Counted from the first letter of the stretch, positions 33,100-42,264 are shown. The stretch is DNA of 64,000 nt from Nocardia sp. NBC_00416 (GCF_036032445.1 NZ_CP107932.1:4714501-4778500), one strand, 5' to 3'. The notes: generated from the letters alone by a model not told the origin. Program-made: numbers and translations.

Positions 33100-34662
33100 T
33101 CAGCGACTCCGGCGGCTCTTCTTCCGCGGCGGCGGCAGCAGGCCTTCCGCCCGCAACCGGGCCGCGTGCTCGGCCAAGGCCTCCACCAGCGGGCCCACCT
33201 GAGCGGTCTCCGGCTGGACATCGACCCGCAGTCCGAACTCGACCGCGGTTTCCGCCGTCTTCGGGCCGATGCAGGCGACGATCGTGCGGGCGTGCGGCTT
33301 ACCCGCGATACCGACCAGGTTGCGGACGGTGGAGCTCGACGTGAACAGGACCGCGTCGAAGCCGCCGGTCTTGATCATTTCGCGGGTTTCGGCGGGCGGC
33401 GGCGAGGCGCGCACCGTGCGGTAGGCGGTGACATCGTCGATTTCCCAGCCGCGTTCACGCAAGCCTTCGGCCAGCGTTTCGGTGGCGATATCGGCGCGCG
33501 GCAACAGGACCCGGTTCACCGGGTCGAAAACGTCGTCGTAGGGCGGGAAGTCGGCGAGCAGCCCGAGGGAGGACTGTTCCCCGCTGGGCAGCAGTTCCGG
33601 GTTGATGCCGAAGGACCGCACCCGCTCGGCGGTGGCCTCGCCGACGCAGGCGATCTTCACACCGGAGAACGCACGCGCGTCCAGGCCGAATTCGGCGAAC
33701 TTCTCCCAGACCGCGCGGACCGCGTTGGTCGAGGTGAACACCACCCACTGGTAACGGCCGTCCACCAGGCCTTTGACCGCGCGCTCCATCTGCGCGGGGC
33801 TGCGCGGCGGCTCGACCGCGATGGTGGGGACTTCCTTCGGGATGGCGCCGTGGGTGACCAGGCGTTCGCTCATCTCACCGGCCTGGTCCTTGGTGCGCGG
33901 CACCAGCACCGTCCAGCCGTACAGCGCGCGCGACTCCCACCACGACATCTTGGACCGCTGCGCGACCGCTTTGCCGATGGTCACCACGAGCGGGCCGACC
34001 AGTTCGGACGCCGCGCTGTTCAAGGTGGCCAGGGTGGCTTCGATGGTGCGCTGCTGACGGGTGGTGCCGCGAACGGTCACCGCGACCGGTGTCTGCGGCG
34101 CCATTCCGTGTTCGACCAGCGCACTCGCGGTTTCGGCCAGGTGGCCGGAGGTCGCGTGCAGTACCAGCGGCCCGGGCGCGGCGGCCAGCGCCGGCCAGTC
34201 CACCTCACCACGCACATCGGCTTCGGTGTGTCCGGAGCCGAGTGCGATACCGGCGTAGCTGGGCACCGCGGAGCCCGCGGGCAGTCCGGGCAGCACCTCG
34301 AAGACGATATGGGAGCGAGTGACCGCGGTGACCTCCGCGATCACCGCGTCGGAGGTGAGTGGATCACCGGAGACCACCCGGACCACGTCCTGGCCTGCTT
34401 TGGCCTCGGCGATCAGGGTTTTGGCGACCTCGGCGGGGTCGCCGAGTGCGGGCCGGACGTCCACCGGACGCTCTCCGTCCGGCTCCGGTTCCACATCGGC
34501 GCCGATCAGGGCGAGCACTCCGGCGTCCACATCGGGATCGGTGAACGCGAGGGTTGCCCGGCACAGCACTTCGCGGGATCGGGTGGTCAGCAACGCCGGG
34601 TCCCCCGGGCCCGACCCGACGAACAGGATCCGCCCCGGATGCTTCTTGCTGGCTCGACTCAT
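33100..34662 (-). CDS. hemD: Uroporphyrinogen-III synthase with SUMT-like N-terminal domain
   Basis: 520 aa. The N-terminal half (about 1-245) is a tetrapyrrole-methylase fold: LFVGSGPGDPALLTTRS starts it and VFEVLPGLPAGSAVPSYAGI is the later loop. The usual GGDPFVFGRG signature is degenerate (RVVSGDPLTSDA). The C-terminal half (about 260-505) is HemD: FTSTNAVRAVWEKF, ACVGEATAERVRSFG, FTSSSTVRNLVG and ACIGPKTAETAVEFG. It closes hydroxymethylbilane to uroporphyrinogen III; the first domain may or may not methylate it. Basic tail RKKSRRSR. ATG overlaps the hemC stop (ATGA). Confidence 0.92.
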   Translation of the reverse strand: MSRASKKHPGRILFVGSGPGDPALLTTRSREVLCRATLAFTDPDVDAGVLALIGADVEPEPDGERPVDVRPALGDPAEVAKTLIAEAKAGQDVVRVVSGDPLTSDAVIAEVTAVTRSHIVFEVLPGLPAGSAVPSYAGIALGSGHTEADVRGEVDWPALAAAPGPLVLHATSGHLAETASALVEHGMAPQTPVAVTVRGTTRQQRTIEATLATLNSAASELVGPLVVTIGKAVAQRSKMSWWESRALYGWTVLVPRTKDQAGEMSERLVTHGAIPKEVPTIAVEPPRSPAQMERAVKGLVDGRYQWVVFTSTNAVRAVWEKFAEFGLDARAFSGVKIACVGEATAERVRSFGINPELLPSGEQSSLGLLADFPPYDDVFDPVNRVLLPRADIATETLAEGLRERGWEIDDVTAYRTVRASPPPAETREMIKTGGFDAVLFTSSSTVRNLVGIAGKPHARTIVACIGPKTAETAVEFGLRVDVQPETAQVGPLVEALAEHAARLRAEGLLPPPRKKSRRSR

Positions 34663-35804
34663 CGGTTGTTCTCCATGGGACTGGGTTCGGTGAAGTCCGT
34701 GGCGGTGCTCGTTCCCGTGGCAGCGGCGCTCGAATCCGCTGCGACGGTGCTCGTTCCCACCGGGGTGGTGTTGTTCCCGGCTCTCGCGAGATCCGGTTCC
34801 GCGGGGCCGGGTTCGGCGGCGATCAGCTCGCGCGCACCCAACTCCAGCAGTTCGCGGGCCAGTGCGCGGCCGAGTTCGGCGGCCTCGGCCGGTGCACCCA
34901 CCGACGAGGCCCGTATCACATCGGAACCGTCGAGCGCGGCGGCACAGCCGCGCAACGAGAGTTCCTCGACGATGCGTCCGTCGTCGTCCAATGACTCGAC
35001 GATTTCGGCGATCGCTCCGACGGGCGCGGTGCAGCCCGCCTCGAGTTCGGCGAGCAGCGCCCGTTCCGCGGTGACAGCCGTTCTGGTGGCGGCGTCGTCG
35101 AGGACGGCGAGCAACTCGATCAAGTCTGTCTCGTCGGAGCGGCATTCGACGGCGAGCGCGCCCTGCGCGGGCGCGGGCAGCATCTGCACCGGTTCCAGCG
35201 CCTCGGTCACGGCGTCCAACCGGCCGATCCGGGCCAGACCGGCGCGGGCGACCACGACGGCGTCGAGTTTCCCTTCGGCGACCTGACGCAGTCGGGTGTC
35301 GAGATTGCCGCGCAACGGCTGGATCTCCAGACCGAGCCCCAGCGCGCGCAGTTGCGCGACCCGGCGCGGGGCAGAGGTGCCGACCACGGCGCCCGGGGGA
35401 AGTTCACCGAGCACCAGTCCGTCGCGGGCGACCAGCGCGTCCCGTGGATCCTGACGCAGGGGTACCGCGGCGAGCACGAATCGGTCGTCACCGGCGGTGG
35501 GGAGATCTTTGTACGAATGAACCGCGATATCGATCGTGGAGGCGGCGAGTTCGGCGCGCAACGCGCTGGTGAAGACTCCTACGCCGATATCCTCGACCGG
35601 TTCGGCCGACAGATCTCCCGGCGTTTCGATCACCACCAGTTCGGCCGGCTGTCCGGCCGCGATGAGCGCGTCACGCACATCACCGGCCTGAGTTCGCGCC
35701 AGCAGACTGCCGCGGGTACCTATCCGCCATGCCCGTCGGCCGGCGGCCCCGGGGCCCGCGGCGCCCGCGACCGCAGCCGCGTCCGAGCCCTGCAGGATTG
35801 TCAT
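34659..35804 (-). CDS. hemC: Hydroxymethylbilane synthase HemC
   Basis: 381 aa porphobilinogen deaminase. Recognised by IGTRGSLLARTQAG near residue 28, HSYKDLPTA near 95, QDPRDALVAR (catalytic Asp), GTSAPRRVAQL and LRGNLDTRLRQ, and by the cysteine that binds the dipyrromethane cofactor in AELEAGCTAPVGA (about 250-262). Two extensions are unusual: about 20 Ala/Gly-rich residues before the enzyme and a C-terminal tail of about 45 residues of T/S/A/P (after GARELIAAEPG). Start overlaps the hemA stop (ATGA) and stop overlaps hemD. Confidence 0.95.
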   Translation of the reverse strand: MTILQGSDAAAVAGAAGPGAAGRRAWRIGTRGSLLARTQAGDVRDALIAAGQPAELVVIETPGDLSAEPVEDIGVGVFTSALRAELAASTIDIAVHSYKDLPTAGDDRFVLAAVPLRQDPRDALVARDGLVLGELPPGAVVGTSAPRRVAQLRALGLGLEIQPLRGNLDTRLRQVAEGKLDAVVVARAGLARIGRLDAVTEALEPVQMLPAPAQGALAVECRSDETDLIELLAVLDDAATRTAVTAERALLAELEAGCTAPVGAIAEIVESLDDDGRIVEELSLRGCAAALDGSDVIRASSVGAPAEAAELGRALARELLELGARELIAAEPGPAEPDLARAGNNTTPVGTSTVAADSSAAATGTSTATDFTEPSPMENNR

Positions 35805-37228
35805 GTCGACTGCTCCTGTTCGTCGTCGTGGCCACCGGGAGTGAAGTCGTCGGCCAGCGCGACCTCGCCGTCCAGGCCCATCCAGCCCGCGCCGTTGTGC
35901 TCGGCGCGGCTGATCTCCATGGGCGCCGCGACCGCCTGGGCCGATCCGGGTTTCAGTTCGAACAACTCGCGCAGCGCCTCGGCATAGCTGTCCCCACCCG
36001 GTGTGGTGGCCAGCTGTTTGACCCGCACTGTCGGCGCGTGCAGCAGTTTGTCCACGACCCGCCGCACCGTGCGCGCCACCTCGTCGCGTTCGGGGTCGGC
36101 CAGCCGGGGCAGCCGGGAATCCAGCCGCAACAGTTCGGCCTCCACCACTTCCGCGGCGCGCTGACGGAGCGCGGCGACCGTCGGAGTGACCTCGGCCATC
36201 CGCTGCCCGGCCAGATATTTGGCCAGTTCGTCGGCGACGATGGTGCGCGCGGCGGCGGTATCGCCGGCGGCCGCACCGGCGGCCGGGTCGCGCTGGAGGG
36301 TCTCGATGTCGATCACGGTGACACCGGGCAGCCCCGCCACCGCGTGGTCGACGTCGCGGGGTAGGCCCAGATCGCAGAACACCATCGGCTGCCCCGCGCG
36401 GCGTTCCCGGTCCGACAGCGCGTTGTGCGCGTCGGCCAGGGTGACCACCGAACCGACCGCGCCGGTACAGGTGATCACCACATCGGCGGCGGACAGGGCC
36501 TCGGTGAGCCGGGAGAGTTCGTAGGCCTGCGCGGCGACCCCGTGCGTTTCGGCCGTCGCGGCCAAGCGTTCGGCACGCTCGATGGTGCGGTTGACCACCA
36601 GGATCCGCCCTATTCCGGCGCGGGCCAGATGCGCGACCGACAGCCCGCCCATCGCACCGGCTCCGATGACCGCGGCGGTCCGGCCGGCCAGCGGCCCCAG
36701 AATCGTGGTCGCCCGGTCCAGCGCCACCGACACCACGGAGGCCCCGGCCCGGTCGATCCCGGTTTCCGTATGCACCCGCTTGCCGACGCGCAACGCCTGC
36801 TGGGACAGCTCGTGCAGGGTCCGGCCGACAGCCTGCTGGGCGTCGGCGGTGGTGTAGGCGCTGCGGATCTGGCTGAGCACCTGCTGCTCGCCGACCACCA
36901 TCGAATCCAGGCCACTGGCCACCGCGAAAAGATGCTCGGCGGCGGCCTCGCTGTACCGGACATAGGCGTGCCGGGTCAGTTCGGGCATCGGCAGACCGGA
37001 ATGCTCGGTCAGCAGCTGGCCGACATCGGCCAGCCCGCCGTGGAACGCGTCGACCACCGCGTAGATCTCGACCCGATTGCAGGTGGAGACGATCATCGCT
37101 TCGGAGATATGGCTCGAGGCCAGCATGCGGTCGATCAGCTTGGGCCGATCGGTATCGGTGATCGCCACTTTCTCCAACATCGCAACCGGCGCGCTGCGAT
37201 GCGAGATCCCGACGAGAAGAACGCTCAT
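35801..37228 (-). CDS. hemA: Glutamyl-tRNA reductase HemA
   Basis: 475 aa. It reduces glutamyl-tRNA(Glu) to glutamate-1-semialdehyde with NADPH, the entry step of the C5 haem pathway. The nucleophilic Cys is in IVSTCNRVEIYAVVDAFHGG (about residues 47-66); the Rossmann fingerprint is VIGAGAMGGLSVAHL (about 188-202); the C-terminal helix and dimerisation domain follow. A tail of about 45 residues after the dimer domain is acidic. Its ATG overlaps the rex stop, so its translation depends on rex. Confidence 0.96.
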   Translation of the reverse strand: MSVLLVGISHRSAPVAMLEKVAITDTDRPKLIDRMLASSHISEAMIVSTCNRVEIYAVVDAFHGGLADVGQLLTEHSGLPMPELTRHAYVRYSEAAAEHLFAVASGLDSMVVGEQQVLSQIRSAYTTADAQQAVGRTLHELSQQALRVGKRVHTETGIDRAGASVVSVALDRATTILGPLAGRTAAVIGAGAMGGLSVAHLARAGIGRILVVNRTIERAERLAATAETHGVAAQAYELSRLTEALSAADVVITCTGAVGSVVTLADAHNALSDRERRAGQPMVFCDLGLPRDVDHAVAGLPGVTVIDIETLQRDPAAGAAAGDTAAARTIVADELAKYLAGQRMAEVTPTVAALRQRAAEVVEAELLRLDSRLPRLADPERDEVARTVRRVVDKLLHAPTVRVKQLATTPGGDSYAEALRELFELKPGSAQAVAAPMEISRAEHNGAGWMGLDGEVALADDFTPGGHDDEQEQST

Positions 37229-38208
37229 GGTGTGACCACCGATCCCTTGCTGGTTGGCTCCGTTGCCGTATGCGAGGTCTGCTGCGTGGCCTGCGCCGCG
37301 CAGTGCGAAAGTCCGGCGGTGCTCGGCGTCGGATGCGCGGGGCTCCGGCGGGCGATCCGGCCGGAGCCGTTCAGCGAACGGGCGGAGGGCACGGCACTAC
37401 TGCTTCCAACGCCGCCCGTGGGGGAATCATTCGCCGGTTCGGTGGCGTTCTCCGCCACATTTTCGGTGTTCACGGCGTCGCCGGAGCTATCGGCTGCCCC
37501 GGCGGCGGCCTCATCCGGGTCGGCGTTGCGGACCCGTTCGAACGAGAGCATCTGCATTTCCACCGCGAGGTCCACTCGCCGCAGTTCGACACCCGGCGGC
37601 GCGGTCAGCGGGCACAGCGCGAAACTGAGTATCGACTGCACTCCGGCCGCGACCAGTTCGTCACACACCCGTTGGGCGGCGTCGTCGGGCACCGCGATCA
37701 CCGCGATGGTCGGACGCAGCAGCGCGATCCCGTCGGTGAGCCCGGCGGCATCGCCGACCAGTAGACCCTCGACGTCCCGGCCGATCACCTCGGGGTCGGT
37801 GTCGAACACGCCGACCACCGCGAAGCCCCGCCTGCGGAACCCGCGATACCCGACCAGCGCGCGCCCCAGATTCCCGGCGCCGACCAGTACCACCCGATGC
37901 CCGCCGGACAGCCCGAGTACGTCTTCGATCCGGGCCCGCAGCCGGGCCACGTCGTAGCCCACGCCGCGAACTCCGTTCGGGCCCAGGAAAGATAGGTCCT
38001 TGCGCAGTTTGGCCGAATTGACACCCGCCGCGACAGCGAGTTCCTCACTGGATACGATGGCCACACCGTCATCGGTCAGCAGGGCGAGCACCCGGAGATA
38101 GGTGGCGAGTCGCGCCACCGTAGCCTGGGGAATGTCCTTCTGCAGTGTGCGAGTGGTGACGTTGGGAGCATCGCCGGAGACGTCGCGCGTCTCATGGTGC
38201 TCTGTCAC
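37225..38208 (-). CDS. rex: Redox-sensing transcriptional repressor Rex
   Basis: 327 aa. The winged-helix DNA-binding domain is at about residues 20-90 (ATVARLATYLRVLALL, AAGVNSAKLRKDLSFLG), followed by a Rossmann NAD(H)-binding domain (VVLVGAGNLGRALVG, about 108-122) and the swapped C-terminal helix. Rex releases DNA when NADH is high. After about residue 240 there is a long tail of roughly 85 residues rich in S, A, T and N, with no counterpart in short Rex proteins of about 210-250 aa. GTG start at 38208 is chosen by homology. Upstream is a Rex-type operator at 38369, so it is probably autoregulated with hemA, hemC and hemD. Confidence 0.93.
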   Translation of the reverse strand: MTEHHETRDVSGDAPNVTTRTLQKDIPQATVARLATYLRVLALLTDDGVAIVSSEELAVAAGVNSAKLRKDLSFLGPNGVRGVGYDVARLRARIEDVLGLSGGHRVVLVGAGNLGRALVGYRGFRRRGFAVVGVFDTDPEVIGRDVEGLLVGDAAGLTDGIALLRPTIAVIAVPDDAAQRVCDELVAAGVQSILSFALCPLTAPPGVELRRVDLAVEMQMLSFERVRNADPDEAAAGAADSSGDAVNTENVAENATEPANDSPTGGVGSSSAVPSARSLNGSGRIARRSPAHPTPSTAGLSHCAAQATQQTSHTATEPTSKGSVVTP

Positions 38209-38368
38209 GTCCTCGGCTCCTCGTACGGGCCGATACGGCCCGGCTGCTCGGCGACCTCCGCCGCGGTCCATGCGTCGATGGCGGGGTCGGATATCGGGTT
38301 GATTCACCTGCTACCGGCGGCCGGATACTCGCCCCGGCCTGCGGTTCGCGTGCCACCACCGTAACTGC

Positions 38369-38386
38369 TTGTGAACCCATGCACAA
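38369..38386. promoter_or_regulatory. Rex operator (ROP-like) upstream of rex
   Basis: TTGTGAACCCATGCACAA matches the known Rex consensus TTGTGAA-N4-TTCACAA with one mismatch (TGCACAA in the second half). It lies 161 bp upstream of the rex start in the 250-bp gap before the glutaredoxin gene, in the position expected for autoregulation of the rex-hemACD operon. Confidence 0.75.
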
Positions 38387-38458
38387 AGTCGGTGAAATTC
38401 GCCTCATTTTGTGTCGCGACCTCACCTTGTACGATCCCCGGCCGGAATTCGGACACCG

Positions 38459-38722
38459 TCAACGATTCAGGTCGGCCCGCAGTCGTGTCTCGTCGACATC
38501 GAAATAGCTGTGTTCACGGCCGTCGAGCAGCACCACCGGGAGCCGGTCACCGTATTCCGCGCGCAGACCGGGATCGGTCCCCGCCACCGCGTCCACGTCG
38601 ATACTGCCGACCTCGATACCGAATTCCGCGCAGATCGCCCGCAACTGCTCCAGTGCCCGCTCACACATACCGCAACCGGCGCGGGTCAGCAGGGTCACCT
38701 CATGTGTCGTGGGATTGCTCAT
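38459..38722 (-). CDS. Glutaredoxin-family protein
   Basis: 87 aa. Thioredoxin-fold small protein with an N-terminal CxxC (TLLTRAGCGMCERALEQL, about residues 10-27), and the RLPVVLLDGREHSYF cis-Pro strand. In actinobacteria, which use mycothiol, such proteins are thiol-disulfide reductases of the glutaredoxin/mycoredoxin-like type. It lies upstream of rex on the same strand (Rv0508 position in mycobacteria). The SerB-like gene is divergent from it. Confidence 0.87.
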   Translation of the reverse strand: MSNPTTHEVTLLTRAGCGMCERALEQLRAICAEFGIEVGSIDVDAVAGTDPGLRAEYGDRLPVVLLDGREHSYFDVDETRLRADLNR

Positions 38723-38897
38723 GACCGCTATTCAACCCGTCCGCCGGTCCGGAGGCGGCGGCCGCAGTGCGTCCCGGGCTCGCATCCGCTCAGGCGTATC
38801 TCCGCATTCGCTCCGGCCGTGCGCGGGCAGTCGATGGGCTCCGCCCCGTAGTACCCATTAGTGTGGACGTGATTCGCGCGAACAGGCGGAGGTACTG

Positions 38898-39926
38898 GTG
38901 CCGGAACGATCGAAGGTGGGGAAATCCGGGTTCATCGCGGGCCGGTTCGGGGAACTTCCGGTCCGATGGAATCTGGGCCCGCTCGGGCAGGGCCTGTCCG
39001 AGCAGCTGGCGCGTATTTCGCGCAGCCCGTTCGGACCCAGCGAGGAAGAGGTCCGCGCCAATGTCGCCGGTGAGGCCAGCGCCGATGCCGCGCTGGCCCT
39101 GCAGGACGCGGAGCGCGCCGGCGGCGTAGGTGCACTGCGACCAGAGGCGCCGCGAGATCTCACGGCGGCGGCTTTCTTCGACGTGGACAACACGATGGTG
39201 CAGGGCGCATCGATCGTGCATTTCGCCCGGGGACTGGCCGCGCGCAAATACTTCCGTAGCGCCGATCTGGTCGATATCGCATGGAAGCAGGTGAAGTTCC
39301 GGATCACCGGCAAAGAGAGCAGCACCGATATGGCGACCGGCAAAGAGAAAGCGCTGGAATTCATCGCCGGACGGTCCACCGCCGAACTCGCCGCATTGGG
39401 TGAGGAAATCTACGACGAGATCATCGCCGACAAGATCTGGCCGGGTACCCGCGCGCTGGCGCAGATGCATCTCGACGCCGGTCAGCAGGTCTGGCTCGTG
39501 ACCGCGACCCCGGTCGAATTGGCTCAGGTGATCGCCAAACGACTCGGTCTGACCGGCGCGCTGGGCACTGTCGCCGAAAGCGTCGACGGACAGTTCACCG
39601 GCCGCCTGGTCGGCGATATCCTGCACGGCCTCGGAAAGGCCCATGCGGTCCGCGCCCTGGCCATCCGCGAAGGTCTCAACCTCAAACGCTGCACCGCCTA
39701 CTCCGACAGCCACAACGACGTACCGATGCTGTCGCTCACCGGTACCGCTGTCGCGATCAACCCCGACTCCGACCTCCGCGAAGTCGCCAAGGCCCGCGGC
39801 TGGGAGATCCGGGACTTCCGCACCGGACGCAAAGCGGCGAAGATCGGCGTCCCCACCGCATTGGCCCTGGGTGCGGCGGGCGGAGCAGTGGCGGCCGCGG
39901 TCACCCGCCGCCGCAGCGCCCACTGA
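38898..39926 (+). CDS. HAD-IB hydrolase (SerB-like)
   Basis: 342 aa. After about 95 residues without clear family match, the HAD core starts with TAAAFFDVDNTMVQGASIV (catalytic DxDxT; about residues 89-107). Motif III Lys is in DILHGLGKAHAVRAL and motif IV is TAYSDSHNDVPML. The insert VTATPVELAQVIAKRLG carries the motif II Thr. The family is the mycobacterial SerB1 type (Rv0505c position), possibly phosphoserine phosphatase or a sugar/lipid phosphatase. GTG start with GGAGG 5 nt upstream. C-terminal helix GVPTALALGAAGGAVAAAV may associate with the membrane. Confidence 0.88.
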   Translation: MPERSKVGKSGFIAGRFGELPVRWNLGPLGQGLSEQLARISRSPFGPSEEEVRANVAGEASADAALALQDAERAGGVGALRPEAPRDLTAAAFFDVDNTMVQGASIVHFARGLAARKYFRSADLVDIAWKQVKFRITGKESSTDMATGKEKALEFIAGRSTAELAALGEEIYDEIIADKIWPGTRALAQMHLDAGQQVWLVTATPVELAQVIAKRLGLTGALGTVAESVDGQFTGRLVGDILHGLGKAHAVRALAIREGLNLKRCTAYSDSHNDVPMLSLTGTAVAINPDSDLREVAKARGWEIRDFRTGRKAAKIGVPTALALGAAGGAVAAAVTRRRSAH

Positions 39927-39950
39927 GAGCAAGACCGGGGCCCCATCGAG

Positions 39951-39984
39951 GACAAGCCCCGGCCCTACCGGGCCGGGGCTTGTC
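39951..39984. terminator. Bidirectional hairpin terminator
   Basis: Perfect 15-bp stem (39951-39965 and 39970-39984) with TACC loop, between the convergent SerB-like gene and the acyltransferase gene. Outer bases ATCGA/TCGAT can extend the pairing. Strongest terminator in this part of the window. Confidence 0.75.
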
Positions 39985-39993
39985 GATTCGATC

Positions 39994-41007
39994 TCAGCCC
40001 ATGAAGGTGTTGCGGCGTTTGATCAGCAGCTTGTAGAGCGTCTGCTGGATCGTTTCCCTGACCTGGTCGGTGACCTCGAACATCAGCATCGGGTCGTCCG
40101 CGTCTTCGGCCTGGTAGTCCGCGGTGCTGATCGGGGTGCCGAACTCGATGTACCACTTCGACGGCAGCGGTACCGCGCCCAACGGACCCAGGTGCGGGAA
40201 CGTGGGGGTCACCGGGAAGTAGGGCAGGCCGAGCAGCCGAGCCAGCGGCTTGATATCGGCGAGCTTCGGGTAGATCTCCTCGGATCCGACGATGGAGCAG
40301 GGAATGATCGGCACCCCCGCGCGAACCGCCGCGGCGACGAACCCGCCACGCCCGAACCGCTGGAGTTTGTACCGGTCGGCGTATTTCTTGCCGACACCTT
40401 TGAAGCCTTCCGGGAAGACACCGGTGAGTTCACCGGAACTGAGCAGGCGTTCGGCGTCGGGTCGGCAGGCCAGCGTATGCCCCGCTTTGCGGGCGAGCGT
40501 GCCGAGCATCGGCATTTCGAAGACCAGATCGGCCGCCAGCAGCCGCAGCGCGCGCTGCTTGGCATGGTGGTCGTGCACCGCCAGTTGGAGCATGAGCCCG
40601 TCGAGCGGGACGGTGCCGGCGTGGTTGGCCACGATGAGCGCGCCGCCGACTTCGGGGACGTTCTCCATACCGGTGGTCTGGACCCGGAACCAGTTGTCCG
40701 CGAGCGGCCGCAGGGCGGGCAGCAGCACCGATTCGAGCAGATGTTCGTCGAAGCCGAATTCGTCGACCTGGTAGTCGCCGGTGAGACGGCGACGGGCGAA
40801 TTCCGCGGTTCGTCCGATCTGTCTGCCGAGAGCATCGCGGACGAGGTCGGTGACCGAGCGCGGTTCCGACGGCATGGGCGGGGTGAGACGGTCGGTCAGC
40901 GAGGTCACCGACCGGTCCGCGGGACCGGTCCAGTTCCGTGTCGCGGGCCGTGGCCGCGGCACGGTGGCGAGGTCCTGAAGTCTGATGACTTTGGCGACGT
41001 CGTTCAT
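39994..41007 (-). CDS. PlsC-like 1-acylglycerol-3-phosphate acyltransferase
   Basis: 337 aa. The acyltransferase box I is VANHAGTVPLDGL (HxxxxD, about residues 130-142), box III is GVFPEGFKGVGKKYADRY (about 207-224), followed by IIPCSIVGSEEIYPKL. It would transfer an acyl chain to a glycerolipid or other acceptor at the membrane. ATG at 41007 overlaps the epimerase stop (ATGA). In mycobacteria the same pair (epimerase-acyltransferase) is conserved (Rv0501-Rv0502). Acceptor unknown. Confidence 0.87.
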   Translation of the reverse strand: MNDVAKVIRLQDLATVPRPRPATRNWTGPADRSVTSLTDRLTPPMPSEPRSVTDLVRDALGRQIGRTAEFARRRLTGDYQVDEFGFDEHLLESVLLPALRPLADNWFRVQTTGMENVPEVGGALIVANHAGTVPLDGLMLQLAVHDHHAKQRALRLLAADLVFEMPMLGTLARKAGHTLACRPDAERLLSSGELTGVFPEGFKGVGKKYADRYKLQRFGRGGFVAAAVRAGVPIIPCSIVGSEEIYPKLADIKPLARLLGLPYFPVTPTFPHLGPLGAVPLPSKWYIEFGTPISTADYQAEDADDPMLMFEVTDQVRETIQQTLYKLLIKRRNTFMG

Positions 41008-42077
41008 GTATGTGCTCCCGTACCGGCCCCGAGAAGGCCGAGCAGTTTGTTTTCTGCGGCGTCGATCCACGCTGGATCGACTACGGGCCGCAACGCTGCG
41101 CCCCCGGTGAAGTCGTCGAACGCCTGTACCGTCGTCCAGCGCGGCTCGAACCCGAGCTCGGCGCGCATACGCGTCGTGTCCAGACCACAACCGAAAAGGA
41201 AATAGTCGAGCTGTTCGGAACTGAAGTCACGCATGACCGGGCCCATGAGAGTCCGGCCGACGGTGCGGAACACAGACCAGGGTACCGGCATCGCGACCCG
41301 GCCGGAACGACGAACGGCTTGGGAAAGTGCGAGCGCGCCGTCACCGGCCACATTGTAGGTACCGCCCGGGCCCGATCCGACGGCATGGACCAGGGCGGCG
41401 ACGGCGTCCTCCTCATGCAGGAACTGCATCCGCGCATCCCGGCCGAGCACGGTCGGGGTGACCGGCGAACGCAGCAGTTGCGCGGCCCGGCCGCCCAGGC
41501 CGGGTCCGACTATCGGCGCCAGGCGCAGCGTTACGACAGTGATATCGGGGCGGCGGCGGGCGAGCCCGCGCGCGAAGCCCTCGATTTCGATCATGTCTCG
41601 GGCGAACCATCCGCCCGGTGGCCTGCGGGCGCTCATTTCTTCGGTGAATTTCGCGGGATCCTTGGCACTTCCGCCGTATACCCCGGAACTCGATCGTGAC
41701 ACAACGCGATGGACGGTCGGCGATTTCTGGCAGACGGCGAACAGCTGCATCGCGCCGAGGACGTTCATATCCTTCATCGCGGCCCGTCCGCCGCCCGATG
41801 GCGGTTGTGACAACACCGCGGTGTGCACCACCGTGTCGACCTGGTAACGCTCGATTACTTTGCGGATCAAAGGGTTCCGGATATCTGCCCGGACGAATTC
41901 GGCCCGTCCCATTCGGCGGCGCAACGGTGGGGCGGGGGTGAGTACATCGACTGCGACAACACGCTCGATATCGGGATCGGCCGCCAACCGGCAGACGACA
42001 TTGCCGCCGAAGTATCGGCTGGCGCCGGTAACCAGCACCACCTTGGGCCTGTATCGGCCGTTCGCATCAGCGTCCAT
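41004..42077 (-). CDS. NAD-dependent epimerase/dehydratase (extended SDR)
   Basis: 357 aa. N-terminal Rossmann motif VVLVTGASRYFGGNVVCRL (about residues 14-32). The usual YxxxK is not obvious: the S...Y region reads SRSSSGVYGGSAKD, with Tyr in VYGG, and the following RDMIE replaces the usual YxxxK spacing, so catalysis is uncertain. It resembles the mycobacterial GalE2 group (Rv0501). ATG at 42077 chosen by homology; a TTG at 42119 would add 14 residues. Co-transcribed with the acyltransferase. Confidence 0.8.
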   Translation of the reverse strand: MDADANGRYRPKVVLVTGASRYFGGNVVCRLAADPDIERVVAVDVLTPAPPLRRRMGRAEFVRADIRNPLIRKVIERYQVDTVVHTAVLSQPPSGGGRAAMKDMNVLGAMQLFAVCQKSPTVHRVVSRSSSGVYGGSAKDPAKFTEEMSARRPPGGWFARDMIEIEGFARGLARRRPDITVVTLRLAPIVGPGLGGRAAQLLRSPVTPTVLGRDARMQFLHEEDAVAALVHAVGSGPGGTYNVAGDGALALSQAVRRSGRVAMPVPWSVFRTVGRTLMGPVMRDFSSEQLDYFLFGCGLDTTRMRAELGFEPRWTTVQAFDDFTGGAALRPVVDPAWIDAAENKLLGLLGAGTGAHT

Positions 42078-42213
42078 CTGCACCGGACCGTCCCACCTCG
42101 AGCATCGACCCCCGCTCAATAGTTCCGAGTACCAGCCTAACGGCCGAACCTGTAACCCCCGGCATCCTTAACGGGGACCTAACCCCAACTTCAGCCGACC
42201 GAAACGCAACGAA

Positions 42214-42239
42214 ACCCGCCACCGAATGGTAGCGGGTTG
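42214..42239 (-). terminator. Hairpin after bS22
   Basis: Stem AACCCGC/GCGGGTT with an inner ACC/GGT pair and GAAT loop lies 25 nt after the bS22 stop (minus strand). Confidence 0.5.
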
Positions 42240-42264
42240 CGCTGGTGACGATGCGCGGTTGCGC

